A stretch of DNA of 64,000 bases. Source: Mytilisepta virgata (lineage: Eukaryota > Mollusca > Bivalvia > Mytilida > Mytilidae). Positions 31,991 to 43,447 of this stretch are shown here, one piece after another. The notes below the pieces were generated by a model. That model made no database searches and was not told where the DNA came from. It was given only the letters and a program-made list of their open reading frames with translations. Position numbers and translations under genes: made by a program. The stretch spans positions 33,542,580 to 33,606,579 of the forward strand of contig CM051510.1 of assembly GCA_028015205.1 (NCBI GenBank). Reading direction: 5' to 3'. Every line of letters starts with the position of its first letter. Positions within the stretch are counted from its first letter, which is position 1.

Positions 31991-34900
31991 ATGTTTCATT
32001 TCATTTGAAATTTTCTCCTGTCTTCGTCTGCCGAAATAAGTTCAAGATAGCAAAATCATTTTTAAAACTGTCAGTTGTTAATGTCTTTGTGCCATTCTTG
32101 TGTAATCAATTTAAATCATATGATACAAACGAGACAATATGGAATATACATATTTCAGATTCATTTGTAATTATAATTTACGGAACACCCATTTGCATTT
32201 GATTTTGAGCAAGTGGGTAAGGAAAGGATATAAAAAATGCAGACCACAAGATTTGATGGAAATCAGAGGATGGAATGTCACCTCGAATAAAATAATAGTA
32301 GAATATGGACAAAGTTGAGCTATGAAATCCAGGTTTATTGATGCCACAGGACAAGTTTTTAGGATTCCAGATCAGTTATTCGCCTTTCTTTCCCAATCAT
32401 CATTTCTATAAAAGTTTGAATATATTTGGCATTGAAGTTTTAGAGGAAACGAAATTCGAAAATCTGACAGTTCAGAATCAATGATATGATGATTTTTCTT
32501 TATAAAAAAACCTTCAATACATTAGTCCTGCCACCCTGTATTTTCAGAGGAGATCATGAAATTGGGATTTCCCATAGGCTTCATGCAAACTATGTACGCC
32601 ACCCAATCAACACCATATGAGTAATATCTTTGTAGAGGGTCTACCAATCACCATTCCTATAAAGTCTTAACAGATTTGGCATAGTAGATTTAAAGGAGGG
32701 AAACGTTTGAAAATTTGACCAAAATAAAGAATTGTCTCTGACGACCGTGTTTTTCATCCTATAAGTCTGAAATTTAGATTTTTTTATACACACCCTTACA
32801 TACATTATTCCCGAAAACTTATGTTCAAACTAAAAGTGGTGGCAACAACTAACGTGGTTCTTTGTACCAGGTTATCTAAAAAATAATAGTAAATTGAAAT
32901 AAAATAAACAGTTGCTATCGTAGTATTCCATAGGTATAATAAATTGGACTCGATGTTTCAGATTTGTATTTCTGAACCCGTCAATTAAAATTATAGAGTA
33001 TCACGCAAATGTGGTGACTAATTGCGTTTTTTATTACAAAATGCAGAATTCTCAACGGCCGAGAAGGAAATGCATAACTTCTTACATTTCTCAATGGGTA
33101 TCGTGTATTTGTCAAATCAATAAAACAGATTTATGACCAAAACAAACTATAAAAGGGGTTCCGAAGGGACATGTTAAAAATGTTTTCTTGGCCTTTCATC
33201 TTCATGCTTAAACACTTTTGGATGCGAAGAATGAAATCCAGTATACGCTTAAATAAAACTTGGGCAATTAAACCAAAATTAAAGGAAAATTTGTACTTAA
33301 TTAACAGCGCTGATAATCTGGTATACATTTCATTTTCTAAAATATTAAATATGACATGAAATAAGATAATTTCTTACCAATTTACATAACCTTATCAGCC
33401 ATGTATCAAACTGCACTTTGTGACATTGTGCAGGCAAGCGACAAAACATTTGCTTACGACTGAATGGTCGCCATTTTACAGACCAATTGTCCTGTGTTGT
33501 AATCGGTATTACGTGCTACAAAATACTGGAATATAGAGTTACGAGTCTACTATTGACTGTAAAAATTCATTGTTTCCCAAAACGCGTTGACACTTCTAAA
33601 GATATTACCTATGTGCGTGCTTAACCAATTGTACCAGTCTGATACATGTTACTTTATTGAAAGCGAGGTCATGCAAGGCATCATGGGTAATACTGTTTCC
33701 TGTAGTATGGCTACCGATAAACATCTTTATTTTAAGATGATATGTATAGCAATATTAATATCAATTGAAGTGTGTTGATGTGTTAAAATTGTTTAAAGTT
33801 TTGGGGTCAGTTTTCATTTTTTTGCAACGTATACAGTTTGAAAGTCAGTAAAGTGCAATTCTAATTTTTTGGATGTGAATAATTTTGTGGTCAGGAATGT
33901 TGTGACAGTTTCGAGTGACTGAATAGTTATATAAATATGAATTATATATGAATTGTAATGTACTGAAAAAAATGTTAATCGATGTACACATAAAGAAAAC
34001 AGTGGAAAATGGTTGTAAACCCTTATTTATAAATAACTAGTTAAAAAAATTCTAAAAAGACATAAATAAAAAGTTCCAAAATCTTTATTCTTATGTTGCG
34101 TAAAAAAATACTACGAAACTGTTTAACTAGTTATTAAGATCGAATAGAAAATTTCACTAATCCAAAATTCCTGTTAAACGAAATTGTTCAATGACAAAAA
34201 TCTGTCAACATCATTTTCTACCAATTACTAAAAAGGAAAAATAAAAAAATATATATACTACATTGAAAAAAAAGTCTTGAAATGTTGCAGAAATATTTAC
34301 ATACGCTTTATTTCGTAAGTATAAAAAAAAGAACTTTATACCTATGATAGAACACAGTAACCTCCTTATAGTCAATAACGTTCACAAAGGACAAACATAT
34401 GCACCATACAAAAGGTTGGTAAACTGCGGAATAAAGCAACCAGATCAGTGGAAGAAAACAACCATAAGAAACCTTAAAAAAATTGTCAGAACAAAATAAA
34501 CGTATACAAATCGTAGTTGCAGCTGTTATCAAGTACATGAAAAGAAAACCTTTTAATAGTTCAGACACTTTTCTCCATTATGTTAAAATTAATTCTCTAT
34601 TTGTGGATAAGAGTGTAATACTGTAAGTTATTTACCTGCAAGTCTATTGGAATAACTGGGATATGCAGGAATCACAAAAGGTTCAACAACCAACACTCAC
34701 TGCATAACACTGTAGACTTTTAAAGTTAAAATAAATACGTTACCGAAGAATATAGCCGAAAGCACAATATATATTTTTTTTGGGAAAACATTCTGCATCA
34801 GAGAAAAAAACAATCATTACAATGACGTCTGACTTGGGATATCTACATTAAAATAAATCTAAATTAAACCCTATTGACCTTGCATTGTATTAGGTAGTAA

Positions 34901-36262
34901 TGTCTTGACAAAAACTCTATAGGGGAACACGCAGAAATCAAGAAACAATTTTCCCGTAAAAGCATGGGAAAAAAGAAAATAAACTTACAAAAAATGAAGT
35001 TAAATATTGTTCAGTTTTATCAAAGGGATAGGTTGTGACTTGTTTTAATCAAAAGGGGAATATTGTTTGGCGTGAGAATTTTTTTTTATAGTTTCTGTTT
35101 CTTGTGTCATACGTCCCCTGGGACTGAATATCTTTTTTTAAAAATATAACACACGCAAAATAAGACATTTATGTAGGCTTTTATGTCTGAAAATATACGA
35201 ACAAACTGAAATTAAGCAAAACTATTGTATAGTATCATTGATTTCTCCGATATTTCTTGATATTTTTTTTTATTTTTTGCAAAATCTAACTTTGTTCAAT
35301 ATTAAGAAGAAAAAAAATATCTGTCAAATTTGTAAAAAAATGCATAACAATTTAATAAAATATAAAAAAAAACTACATAGATTTTTGCAGAGCGTTCATG
35401 TCACTAGCGAGGCATTTTTATGACAAAACCGGAAGTAAAAAATTCGATGAATGAGCATATACCTCAATATGAACTAGAGAGTGACATTTTTGTGGCAAAC
35501 CACAAGTGAATTGTGAATTTCAGATGCATGAATGAAAACAAAAGGATTAAGTACTGCATAACATATATGTACACATGCAGTGTTATACATCATCTTTAAT
35601 TGTAAGATTCAATTTCAAAATATTTTCTTTCAAACCCAACATGAAAAGTTTGCATGCACATTACGTTACTAAGCCAAGTGACATTTTATTGTGCAAAACG
35701 ATGTCACTATTATTCATTATGCAAACATCAATAAAACACTACAAAACCTTTTTGCAACAGGCTTTCTAGCCCAGAAAAGAATTGTTAAAAACCTTACCTG
35801 TTACATGCAAGTATAATAGCAAATATTCTGTGCTTATACAACCTGTACATTTTTTTTTATATGAATTGTTGGGTTGAGGTAAAAAACTGCGCCATCTCCG
35901 ACCTTGTTGCGTCGGAGATTGCTAGACTAACAAGGTGTATTCGCCCATTATATATTATGTATGTACATGTTGCAACGTATGTTTTCCTGGTGTCAACATA
36001 GTCTTGATGTTTTTGACATGTCAAAGATGTTTGTAATTGTGTTTAATGTTGTCAAGTAAAATCTGTATGATCCTAAACATCCTGATGATGCAGCTTAAAA
36101 AAAAGTAAAACGGAAAAGAATCTGGGTGGGCTGATGAATTTAGCGACCAACATCAAGAAAAAGTTTGAAGATTTCTGCATTTGTTTATCTTTTGATTAAA
36201 TTTCAGATGAAATGAAAGGGATTGGTTTTGTTTGATAATATTTGATTACTCTTTCTTTTCCA
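31991..36262. other. Spacer, no recognised gene
   Basis: No repeat family member or exon recognised in 4.3 kb. A small perfect hairpin lies at 35894-35919 (ATCTCCGAC/GTCGGAGAT). The 86-codon minus frame at 34308-34568 is hydrophobic and has no family match I can name. Confidence 0.5.
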
Positions 36263-36500
36263 AAGGGCCATGTGAGCTATTGCCATCACTTGGCGTCCGC
36301 CGTACGTCATCGTCGTAAACTTTCCTTTAAAGATCTTCTCCTCTGAATCACTGGCCCAATTGGAACAAAACTTCTCTTTCAGAAATGTTTCCAATGACCC
36401 CGCCTTACATATGTATCATTGCTACGTTTGTTTGTTGCGTTCCATTCTCATGACTTTGTCTTATCCTTGGATTTCGAAATTATGGACTTTTCACACTGTT
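36263..36500 (+). repeat. Molluscan interspersed repeat, composite
   Basis: GGGCCATGTGAGCTATTGCC ATCACTTGGCGTCCG ... CTTCTCCTCTGAATCACTGG CCCAATTGGAACAAAACTTC is the counterpart of 1-70. It is followed by GTTGCGTTCCATTCTCATGA CTTTGTCTTATCCTTGGATT, shared with 31390-31435. The minus frame at 36203-36394 is repeat-borne. Confidence 0.7.
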
Positions 36501-37800
36501 TTATCGCTACGGTACTATTTTTAAATATATTGCATACATAAAGTTTACATGTCAAATGTTACAGCAAAGGAACGGTTCATTTATTGCTGTTCTTCATATT
36601 GAAGTCAACGCTATTGTTCTTAATTGCATAAAACTTCAGTGTCTTTTTCGTACTTAAGGCAAGACACGTGCTGGGTCGCGGAACTTTCAGTATAATGCTT
36701 GAAACATACAGACTTTAGCCGTAAGAGAGAGCAAAAAGTGAAATGTCTTATTATTTCCTAATTCAGTCGTTTTATAATTAAATCATGAGTCTTTTTCCAT
36801 AGAAAATTATAAAGATGCTGTCATAGAATGATAAGATAGATATCTCGAGATAACATGAGACTTTACGTGCCTATCTCCAAAAGGGCAGATAATCCATTGT
36901 CTTCTGATTGATTGTGCAATTCAGTAGGTCAGAATCGTTATAAATAGCGTGTTTCTTTTATCAGTTTAAATTCATATTTCGATCATTCATATCCTCTCAC
37001 GAAATTCTTATTTATCGGTGCTCGATCTGCCCGTAATGACACTCTGTGTAGATATGTACACAAGAAGTCAAATTTTCTAAGCGAATAGCTATTTGCACCT
37101 GCAAAAATGATTGACAGATTGAAATAAAAGAAAAGATTGTCCTTTTCATGACTTGAACTGAAAAGTATTTTTAAAATTTACGAGGTGCGACATACGATAG
37201 TCGATAAGATTTAGGTATCATGCAATAATTTTCGCTTCATTATTAGTATGAAAGAATTCAGATTGCAATACAATCGCGTTTAAGTAGGGATTAAGTTAAT
37301 TGAGCGTAAACACAAGGTTATTTATGAATTTTAATTACAATTCAAACAGTCAATTTTTAAAGCGTTGACTTATATTTAATATACCATTATTGTTGTTAGA
37401 AAAATAGTTTGCTTAAATTTAGTTGTTGCTCGCGCAGCACTATATTCATTACAATGCAATATGATTCTTTAGCATTTGTCTCCTTAACAAAATATGGTTG
37501 GAAAAAAAAGTCTTAACAAACATGCATGTGACGACAGTTTAATAAAGCCACAGTGATGCAGTTGAACAAATCTTCCACTTTATTGCAAGATTAATTCGCA
37601 CCAGTTTGCATGGAATTCTTTGCTGAATGTCCATAATTTCTTAAATGTGCAATATTACCAGCATCGCTTGCATATGGCTTCTTTGTTTCTCAGCTTATAT
37701 ACTGTATATATAGTGATATTCAGTGACATGCGTGCGTTACCATGACTTTCGACAAAGAGGATAACTGCTGTCACAAAAGCTTCTTAACCAGGATTTTATC
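36501..37800. other. Single-copy-looking spacer
   Basis: No repeat copy recognised. Contains GATAGATATCTCGAGATAAC (about 36835-36854), TTATAAATAGCGTG (36940) and several TTAAT/ATTTA words. No gene called. Confidence 0.4.
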
Positions 37801-37804
37801 AAGA

Positions 37805-38180
37805 ATAAGCTGATGTCATCCCTTTACGGTCATCATCACGAATTGGTTGACCGTTACAGTGTTCCAATATCTAATATGATATTGTACCTGTTCCCACTCT
37901 TGTAACATTTCATGTACCTCCACCGATTTGTGACTACCACAGTATTGACTTTGTTGAATTTCACGACGGGTGCCGTATACGTAGCAGGAACTGCTCACCC
38001 TTCTGGTACACCTAAGTTCACTCCTGGTTTTTATAGGAGTTCGTGTTGTTCATTGTTTTTTTTTTTTAGTTTTCAGTGTTTATTTGTTGCGCTCGTGGTT
38101 GTTCATTGTCTTCTGAATTTGTCTGTCTAATATATTGCGTTTTTAGGTTTGCTCCTTAGGTATATTTGTTCTCTTTATTG
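37805..38180 (+). repeat. Mussel-type interspersed repeat, longer copy
   Basis: GCAGGAACTGCTCACCCTTC TGGTACACCTAAGTTCACTC CTGGTTTTTATAGGAGTTCG TGTTGTTCATTG resembles, from memory, a very common Mytilus repeat. The hairpin-like CACTCCTGG..AGGAGTTCG is shared with 31255. The left limit is approximate. Confidence 0.65.
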
Positions 38181-38662
38181 CCTTTTTATGCTTGTAGATG
38201 AGAAAGCTCGGTCTTCTAGTGTGCGATGCAGCTGGAATCAATCAGTGTATCAAGGTGTCTGCCATGCATAGTCTTCAACTTTTACTTACAAAATCGTTCA
38301 CGAGCGTCACTTGGTTCATGAATGTTTGTATACTAAAGAAACTGAAGGCCTCAGACATGTCCCTGTTAATTTTTGAACTTGATTAACACCGATACCACGT
38401 TCATGGCAAAATATCCTTGCAAGAAGGTAGCTATTAGTAAATGGCGAAATCAGATCTCCCCACAAAACAAATATCACAGTCTTAATTTGTTCAGTTTTGA
38501 TGAAAATACGCGAACTATTCCGATTATGTAGGTCTGTGCCTAACTTATCATCGGATATAAATGACAAATAATAACATATATTTTATGATGATATTTGGTT
38601 TTGAACGTGTAGATACTTACAATAGCTGATCCAGACATTTGGTGCTCGTTGCTTTGTGGAGC

Positions 38663-39061
38663 TTAAGGATGATCGCTGGTCTAATAGGAAATAAATAGGA
38701 TTTGAAATAGGTGTTTTAGTTTGAGAGAACATATGAATAGTAAACAAATAAGCAAGAAAAAAATATAGGTTCATGTGCTAATTTTAGAGCTATAAGGCCT
38801 TGAAAATTTGCAGGAAATAGATTTTCTCTGGATTTTTCATTGTCTTTGCATTGGCAACTTCACTCCTTCAAAAATGTATGAAAAAATAAAAAGGATTTCA
38901 TAAAATTTTGTCAAATACCATTTTAAGGTATATATGATTGAATTATAAAAGAAAAAGTGAGGGTTCATGGGCAAAAAATTTAATGTTTAAGAAATGGATA
39001 AAACCCGAGGATTCTGAAAATCTGACAAAAAGACCAAAACAAGACCAGCGAGCATCCTTAA
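38663..39061 (+). mobile_element. MITE, family 1, copy C
   Basis: TTAAGGATGATCGCTGGTC at the left, GACCAGCGAGCATCCTTAA at the right, TTAA at each boundary, 399 bp. Nearly collinear with copy A (reverse orientation) and with copy B apart from about 60 bp absent from B. Frames at 38583-38774 and 38938-39222 are repeat-borne. Confidence 0.9.
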
Positions 39062-39158
39062 TGGGATATTGCCATGTGCGCATTCGAATAAAACACCTAA
39101 ATAAAGTAGGGTCTCATTATCACATTGTCAATTTACTTCTTCTTTTAAGATATATTAT

Positions 39159-39272
39159 ACACCTATTTACTGGCTATGAGGACAACAGCAAGTTTATCCC
39201 CTCCGCCCTCCCGAGGCACTAACTATTTCTCGAGGCAACTCTATAGTTAGAATAAACAGTAAATAGGTGTTT
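39159..39272. repeat. Small inverted-repeat element
   Basis: ACACCTATTTACTG at the left and CAGTAAATAGGTGT at the right are exact inverted copies about 100 bp apart. The interior is GC-richer (CCCCTCCGCCCTCCCGAGG). A related AAACACCTAAATAAAGT lies just upstream (about 39092). The flank GTACCGAAGGCATCAGAA recurs near 12566. Confidence 0.65.
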
Positions 39273-40821
39273 TATTGTACCGAAGGCATCAGAAGTATAA
39301 AAAGCGCGGGAAAAGGTGCGCTACTTTCAAACTATCGTCCCCAGGGAAAATAGTCATAGTCATCTCTTGTGAATAAAAAATTAAAAAATAGCAAATTTAT
39401 CTGTAGTTGATTTCTATATAGATTTTACATACTAACGTATAATAAAAAATATAAAAAGAGCTGTAAATATTTTTGTTTGTTAAATTAATATGACATTAAG
39501 AAAGGGAAAGGTGAAACGTATATTAGCACTTTTGTATCGCTCAGTTTGTATACAGTATAAAATCAACTTTAAGTTTGTCTTTTAAATGTAATAAACATCT
39601 ATTTTTTACACGTCCGAGAATGTTGTATTTTGGCAGCTAGAAAATGACATAATTATTTATACCCTAAAATCTATTTTGTACTTAGTACGTTGCTGAAATA
39701 ATCAGGAGAGTTAACCTTTTTTATCATAAGACATACAAATGACGACAGTGTTATCGTAACAAGGATTCATATTCGCATATGAAATATTTCTCCGTTGAAT
39801 TGAAAGCGTCAGTTATACCGTTTGTTTCTAAATTTATTTCCTTTTATAAATGTAAACAATTTGCTGTTTTATCGAAAATATGACATTAAATTAGCGCACT
39901 TTGAAAGTTGTCAAAGATTACGCCAGTTTAGTGTTGAAAGGGGTCATAAATTAGGACGATTGTTTAATTTCTTTTCAGATTGTTATTTCAAGACAGAGAT
40001 ATGACTATGATATGTAACAGACAATTATTTTGACCTCTCTTTAGTGCATAATTAGATGCAATTAAATGTCAATCTGTATTTGCATTCCTTTCACTAGAAA
40101 ATTGAAATAACTGTTTTTTTTACCGGGATTCAAGCAATTTATAAATTGGATTTCAGTACCATCAGTTTTTGTTTCAATCAATTTACCTGAATTTTAATAT
40201 AATTCTTCAGTTTTGTTTTTACCTTCAGAAAACCTTACATCTTGTATCTTTCTTTTTAGCTAAAACAACTCGCTTTCGTATTTGTTATGAGTCCGATATT
40301 TTTAGAAAGCATAATATTAACATCCCATGTCAGACTGATATGACACTAGCGTGATAGTCCATAATTTTAGGGTATGTTCCGAAGTTATGAAACAGAGTGA
40401 CACTTGGAATGCTTCTTACTTCATTGCGCAAAGCAACGGAAACACGACCTCTGCCATGTCATAGTTTCTTTGTGTCAAATGTCAAACCAGGAAGAACAAT
40501 AAAAACAGTAATGATTAAATTGTATCAAAGTCAAATGTCATGCAATAGACAAAAACCTGGCCATTCCACCTGCATGAAAAGTGTTAAAGTTTAGTTACAG
40601 TTAACATTGTTGACTTTCAAATTGCGTGATAGTTACAAAACACCACCCTTTGTCCATTCAAATGGTCTCAAAATTGAAATGCTTAATTGGTCGTTAAGTT
40701 GCAACTTAGTACATCCGTATAGCTATTCTATTGGAACGGAATTTAGAGTCAAGGAATATTTAATTAATAGAAAACATTTGGCACATGCATGCATGATATA
40801 TTGTTTAAAACTTGAAGTAAA
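39273..40821. other. Spacer, no recognised gene
   Basis: Only short chance frames and AT-rich sequence. Confidence 0.5.
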
Positions 40822-41050
40822 GTCGTAAAAGTCTGCTTGTGTTGCATAACTATTGATGAAAACTTGCATCGAAGTCGTAAAAGTCTGTCGTTGGTTGTAT
40901 AACTATTGATGAAAACTTGCATCGAAGTCGTAAAACTTTGTCATGTATAAGTATGGGTGAAAATTTGTCTCGAAATCGTAAATGTCTGTCATGTGTTGCA
41001 TAACTATTGATGAAAACTTGCATCTAAGTCGTAAATGTCTGTCATGTATT
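40822..41050. repeat. Tandem repeat, about 52 bp, four units
   Basis: The unit AGTCGTAAAAGTCTG...GTTGCATAACTATTGATGAA AACTTGCATCGA starts near 40821, 40874, 40927, 40975 (diverged, shortened) and 41028. Confidence 0.9.
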
Positions 41051-41542
41051 CTGTTTTATTTTAAGTGTGTGTTCTCTGGATGATTATGAGAAAGAAAGAT
41101 TAAGGCGTAAAATGTCAAGAAGGCAAATATCTCATTTCAATACAGACTAAAATTATAACATCTAGTGGTCAGCACGCGATTTCTCTGGCGGTGTATATTT
41201 TCCCTTTGTAGTCGTACAGTTTTCGTTAGGTAGTGCTATGTACATTAAACAGTTTTTATTCTGCAACTAGCCTATTTAATAACCAAATAAAGTGTGTCGA
41301 ATATTTTTTTTCGATATTCGTCTGTTAGCATAATATCATCCACTGGTACCCTTGTTTTCTCTTGCAATGAAAGTCTGTATTGTGCTCTTGTTCACAGTGT
41401 TGTGACGTCATGTTCTCCCTGGATAACGCGCCAAAAATTGCCTTATAAATAAGCTGGAAATGTGCCAGTTTCATGACTTTTCCCGAAAAAAGATAACAAT
41501 TTATCGTTGCAGAATAAAAACAATGTATGTTCATTGTAGGAA

Positions 41543-41626
41543 AATATACATTTTATTTGTACGAGCCTCGAAACAGGTGAGAAATGCTCAATTTGTTTCG
41601 CAGCGGGTACAAATAAAAAGTATATT
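41543..41626. repeat. 84-nt imperfect hairpin
   Basis: ATATACATTTTATTTGTAC pairs with GTACAAATAAAAAGTATAT. The stem continues with GCCTCGAAACA against TGTTTCGCAGC around a loop of about 18 nt. Either a tiny palindromic element or a structured RNA; no known microRNA seed recognised. Confidence 0.5.
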
Positions 41627-41982
41627 ATCCGACCGAGCATTTTTCATCAGATTCGCAGCGAGTATAGGATTCACTATTGCTTCATGTTTAATGCGTCAAA
41701 CTCTTAGGCTGCTACACATGTATGTCGTATCCCGCTGTGTTGAATTATGTCCTGTCCAATTTTATTTGAAAGAAGAATGCCGGATTTCCTGCTGTATAGG
41801 TCCGGGATTGTATTAGGATATAGCTTTGTTTCCTATCGAGTCACGAAGATACGACCACAATGTCACGGAAAGCCGTTCACACTCATATAAGTTTAAAATA
41901 GCTTCTCACTTTTGTATAATATCATTTTCCTTCTTTTGGCCTGAATTTAATCTTAAATGCTATTCAGTGTTCTCAAATTACA

Positions 41983-42155
41983 ATCAATGCAGAAAGAACC
42001 AACACGAATTTCACTGGACACACTCTACTTTGCTGTCTTGAAGCGAGAGTTAATAAATTAATATAATAATTTCATAGTACACTTTGTGTTGTATAAATCT
42101 TTTTTTTTTTGTCATCAGTTACAAATATTGTTACTGTTCTGTTTTTTAATTTTTA
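41983..42155 (+). mobile_element. MITE family 2, copy with lost left end
   Basis: ACCAACACGAATTTCACTGG ACACACTCTACTTTGCTGTC TTGAAGCGAGAG, then GTTGTATAAATC, and the right end CAGTTACAAATATTGTTACT GTTCTGTTTT. Same order as 30640-30938. Confidence 0.7.
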
Positions 42156-42560
42156 TTTTTGCCACACTTATTTACTTTTTAACCCCTGTTTAACGTTTTC
42201 ACCATGAAATTGTCTTGCAATTGATACACGCTCTGTTAGATGTCCTTGATTGTTGGTGTACTACCCCGTGGTGATACAGATGAAACAGCTGAAATATATG
42301 CTATGGGCCGTCTTATTTTCTATTTATTCTGTGCCTTCGACTTAAATTCATAACAGTCCTACTCTTTTGCTTCAAGCGTTTTGTCATTTCCATGTACGGA
42401 TTTTCCAAGAATTTATCAACCTTATCAATTCTCGCCTATTTAATATCCAGGAATAGGTAAAATAGACACACTGTTTTGAAATATTTCTCTGATCAACTGA
42501 AAGATCTGTTGCCAGTTTCAATTCTCTTTGAGTCCATCACAAAACAAGATTTACTACTCT

Positions 42561-42918
42561 TTAAGGATGTTCGCTGCTCACTTTCAAAATAACAAGCTTT
42601 TCATAAAACTGGTGAATATTGATAGCGGATTAATGAAGGAACTAAAAGGGTGAAAAAAATAGGTCCGTGTGCTTGTTTTCGAGATATAAGCCATTGAAAA
42701 GATGGCGGGAAAAATATGCTCTCCTAATTTTACATAGCTTTATCACTGACAAGTTTTAGTTCTCAAAAACTAAGATTTCTACAAATGGCTTATTATTCTG
42801 TATGAAAAGAACAATGGGTGTTAGCGGGAAAAATCATTTATGGCATTCAAATGGATAAATCCAGATGGTTCTAAACATCTGACAAAAATTCAACAACATG
42901 ACGAGCGAACATTCTTAA
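42561..42918 (+). mobile_element. MITE, family 1, diverged copy D
   Basis: TTAAGGATGTTCGCTGCTCA at the left and TGACGAGCGAACATTCTTAA at the right, again TTAA-bounded. The interior keeps the outline (GTGCTTGTTTTCGAGATATA AGCC; ATGGATAAATCCAGATGG; CATCTGACAAAAATTCAACA) but is clearly diverged, so it is an older or sister subfamily. Confidence 0.85.
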
Positions 42919-43238
42919 GTAGTCTTCTGTATAAGATTCCAGTCTATATCCGACCGCTCCATTTTCAATTAGCTCCAGTTTTGCCATAAATGTATCCTTA
43001 CTTCGTTTTATTCCATTAATTATATGTGGAGGATGGGATGGGGACCTCGCTGAATAGCCATGTGTTCTATATTCTCGTCAAGATGCCTAAAGATCACTAA
43101 ACTGTTAACTCTAGGTGTGTTCGACTCTGCAGTCTTAATTTATAAGTACTGCCAGTACTTATCCTTCACCAATATGACCTAGCCGACAATAATACGCTGA
43201 AAATGACGTAAACCCAAGTAAAAGAAAAACCGACTTAG

Positions 43239-43447
43239 AGAGCAAGCGTTTGAATTTAATTGGGGAGGGGGAGGGCTAGGATCAAGTCTGAAATAAAAAG
43301 GCAGGACCAGGAGTTTGGCAAAATAAAAAGACAGGATCACTTTAGGAGCAAAAAAATCCAGGACCAAAATTCCGACGAATAAAATAGGCAGGATGAAACA
43401 TTTGATCCTAGCACCCCCCCTAAAAATAAAATGGTTGCTCCCTTAAT
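43239..43447. mobile_element. MITE, family 4, copy 1
   Basis: The right end AAAATGGTTGCTCCCTTAA and a worn left end AGCAAGCGTTTGAATTTAAT are inverted counterparts. The interior has CAGGACCAGGAGTTTGGCAA, GACAGGATCACTTTAGG, ATCCAGGACCAAAATTC and ATTTGATCCTAGC, all shared in the same order with 63525-63780. Confidence 0.82.

Noticed and set aside
34308..34568. 86-codon hydrophobic minus-strand frame
   Set aside because: No recognised family or conserved motif; composition matches AT-rich chance frames.
43179..43367. 62-codon frame with Pro run
   Set aside because: Lies mostly in MITE family 4.
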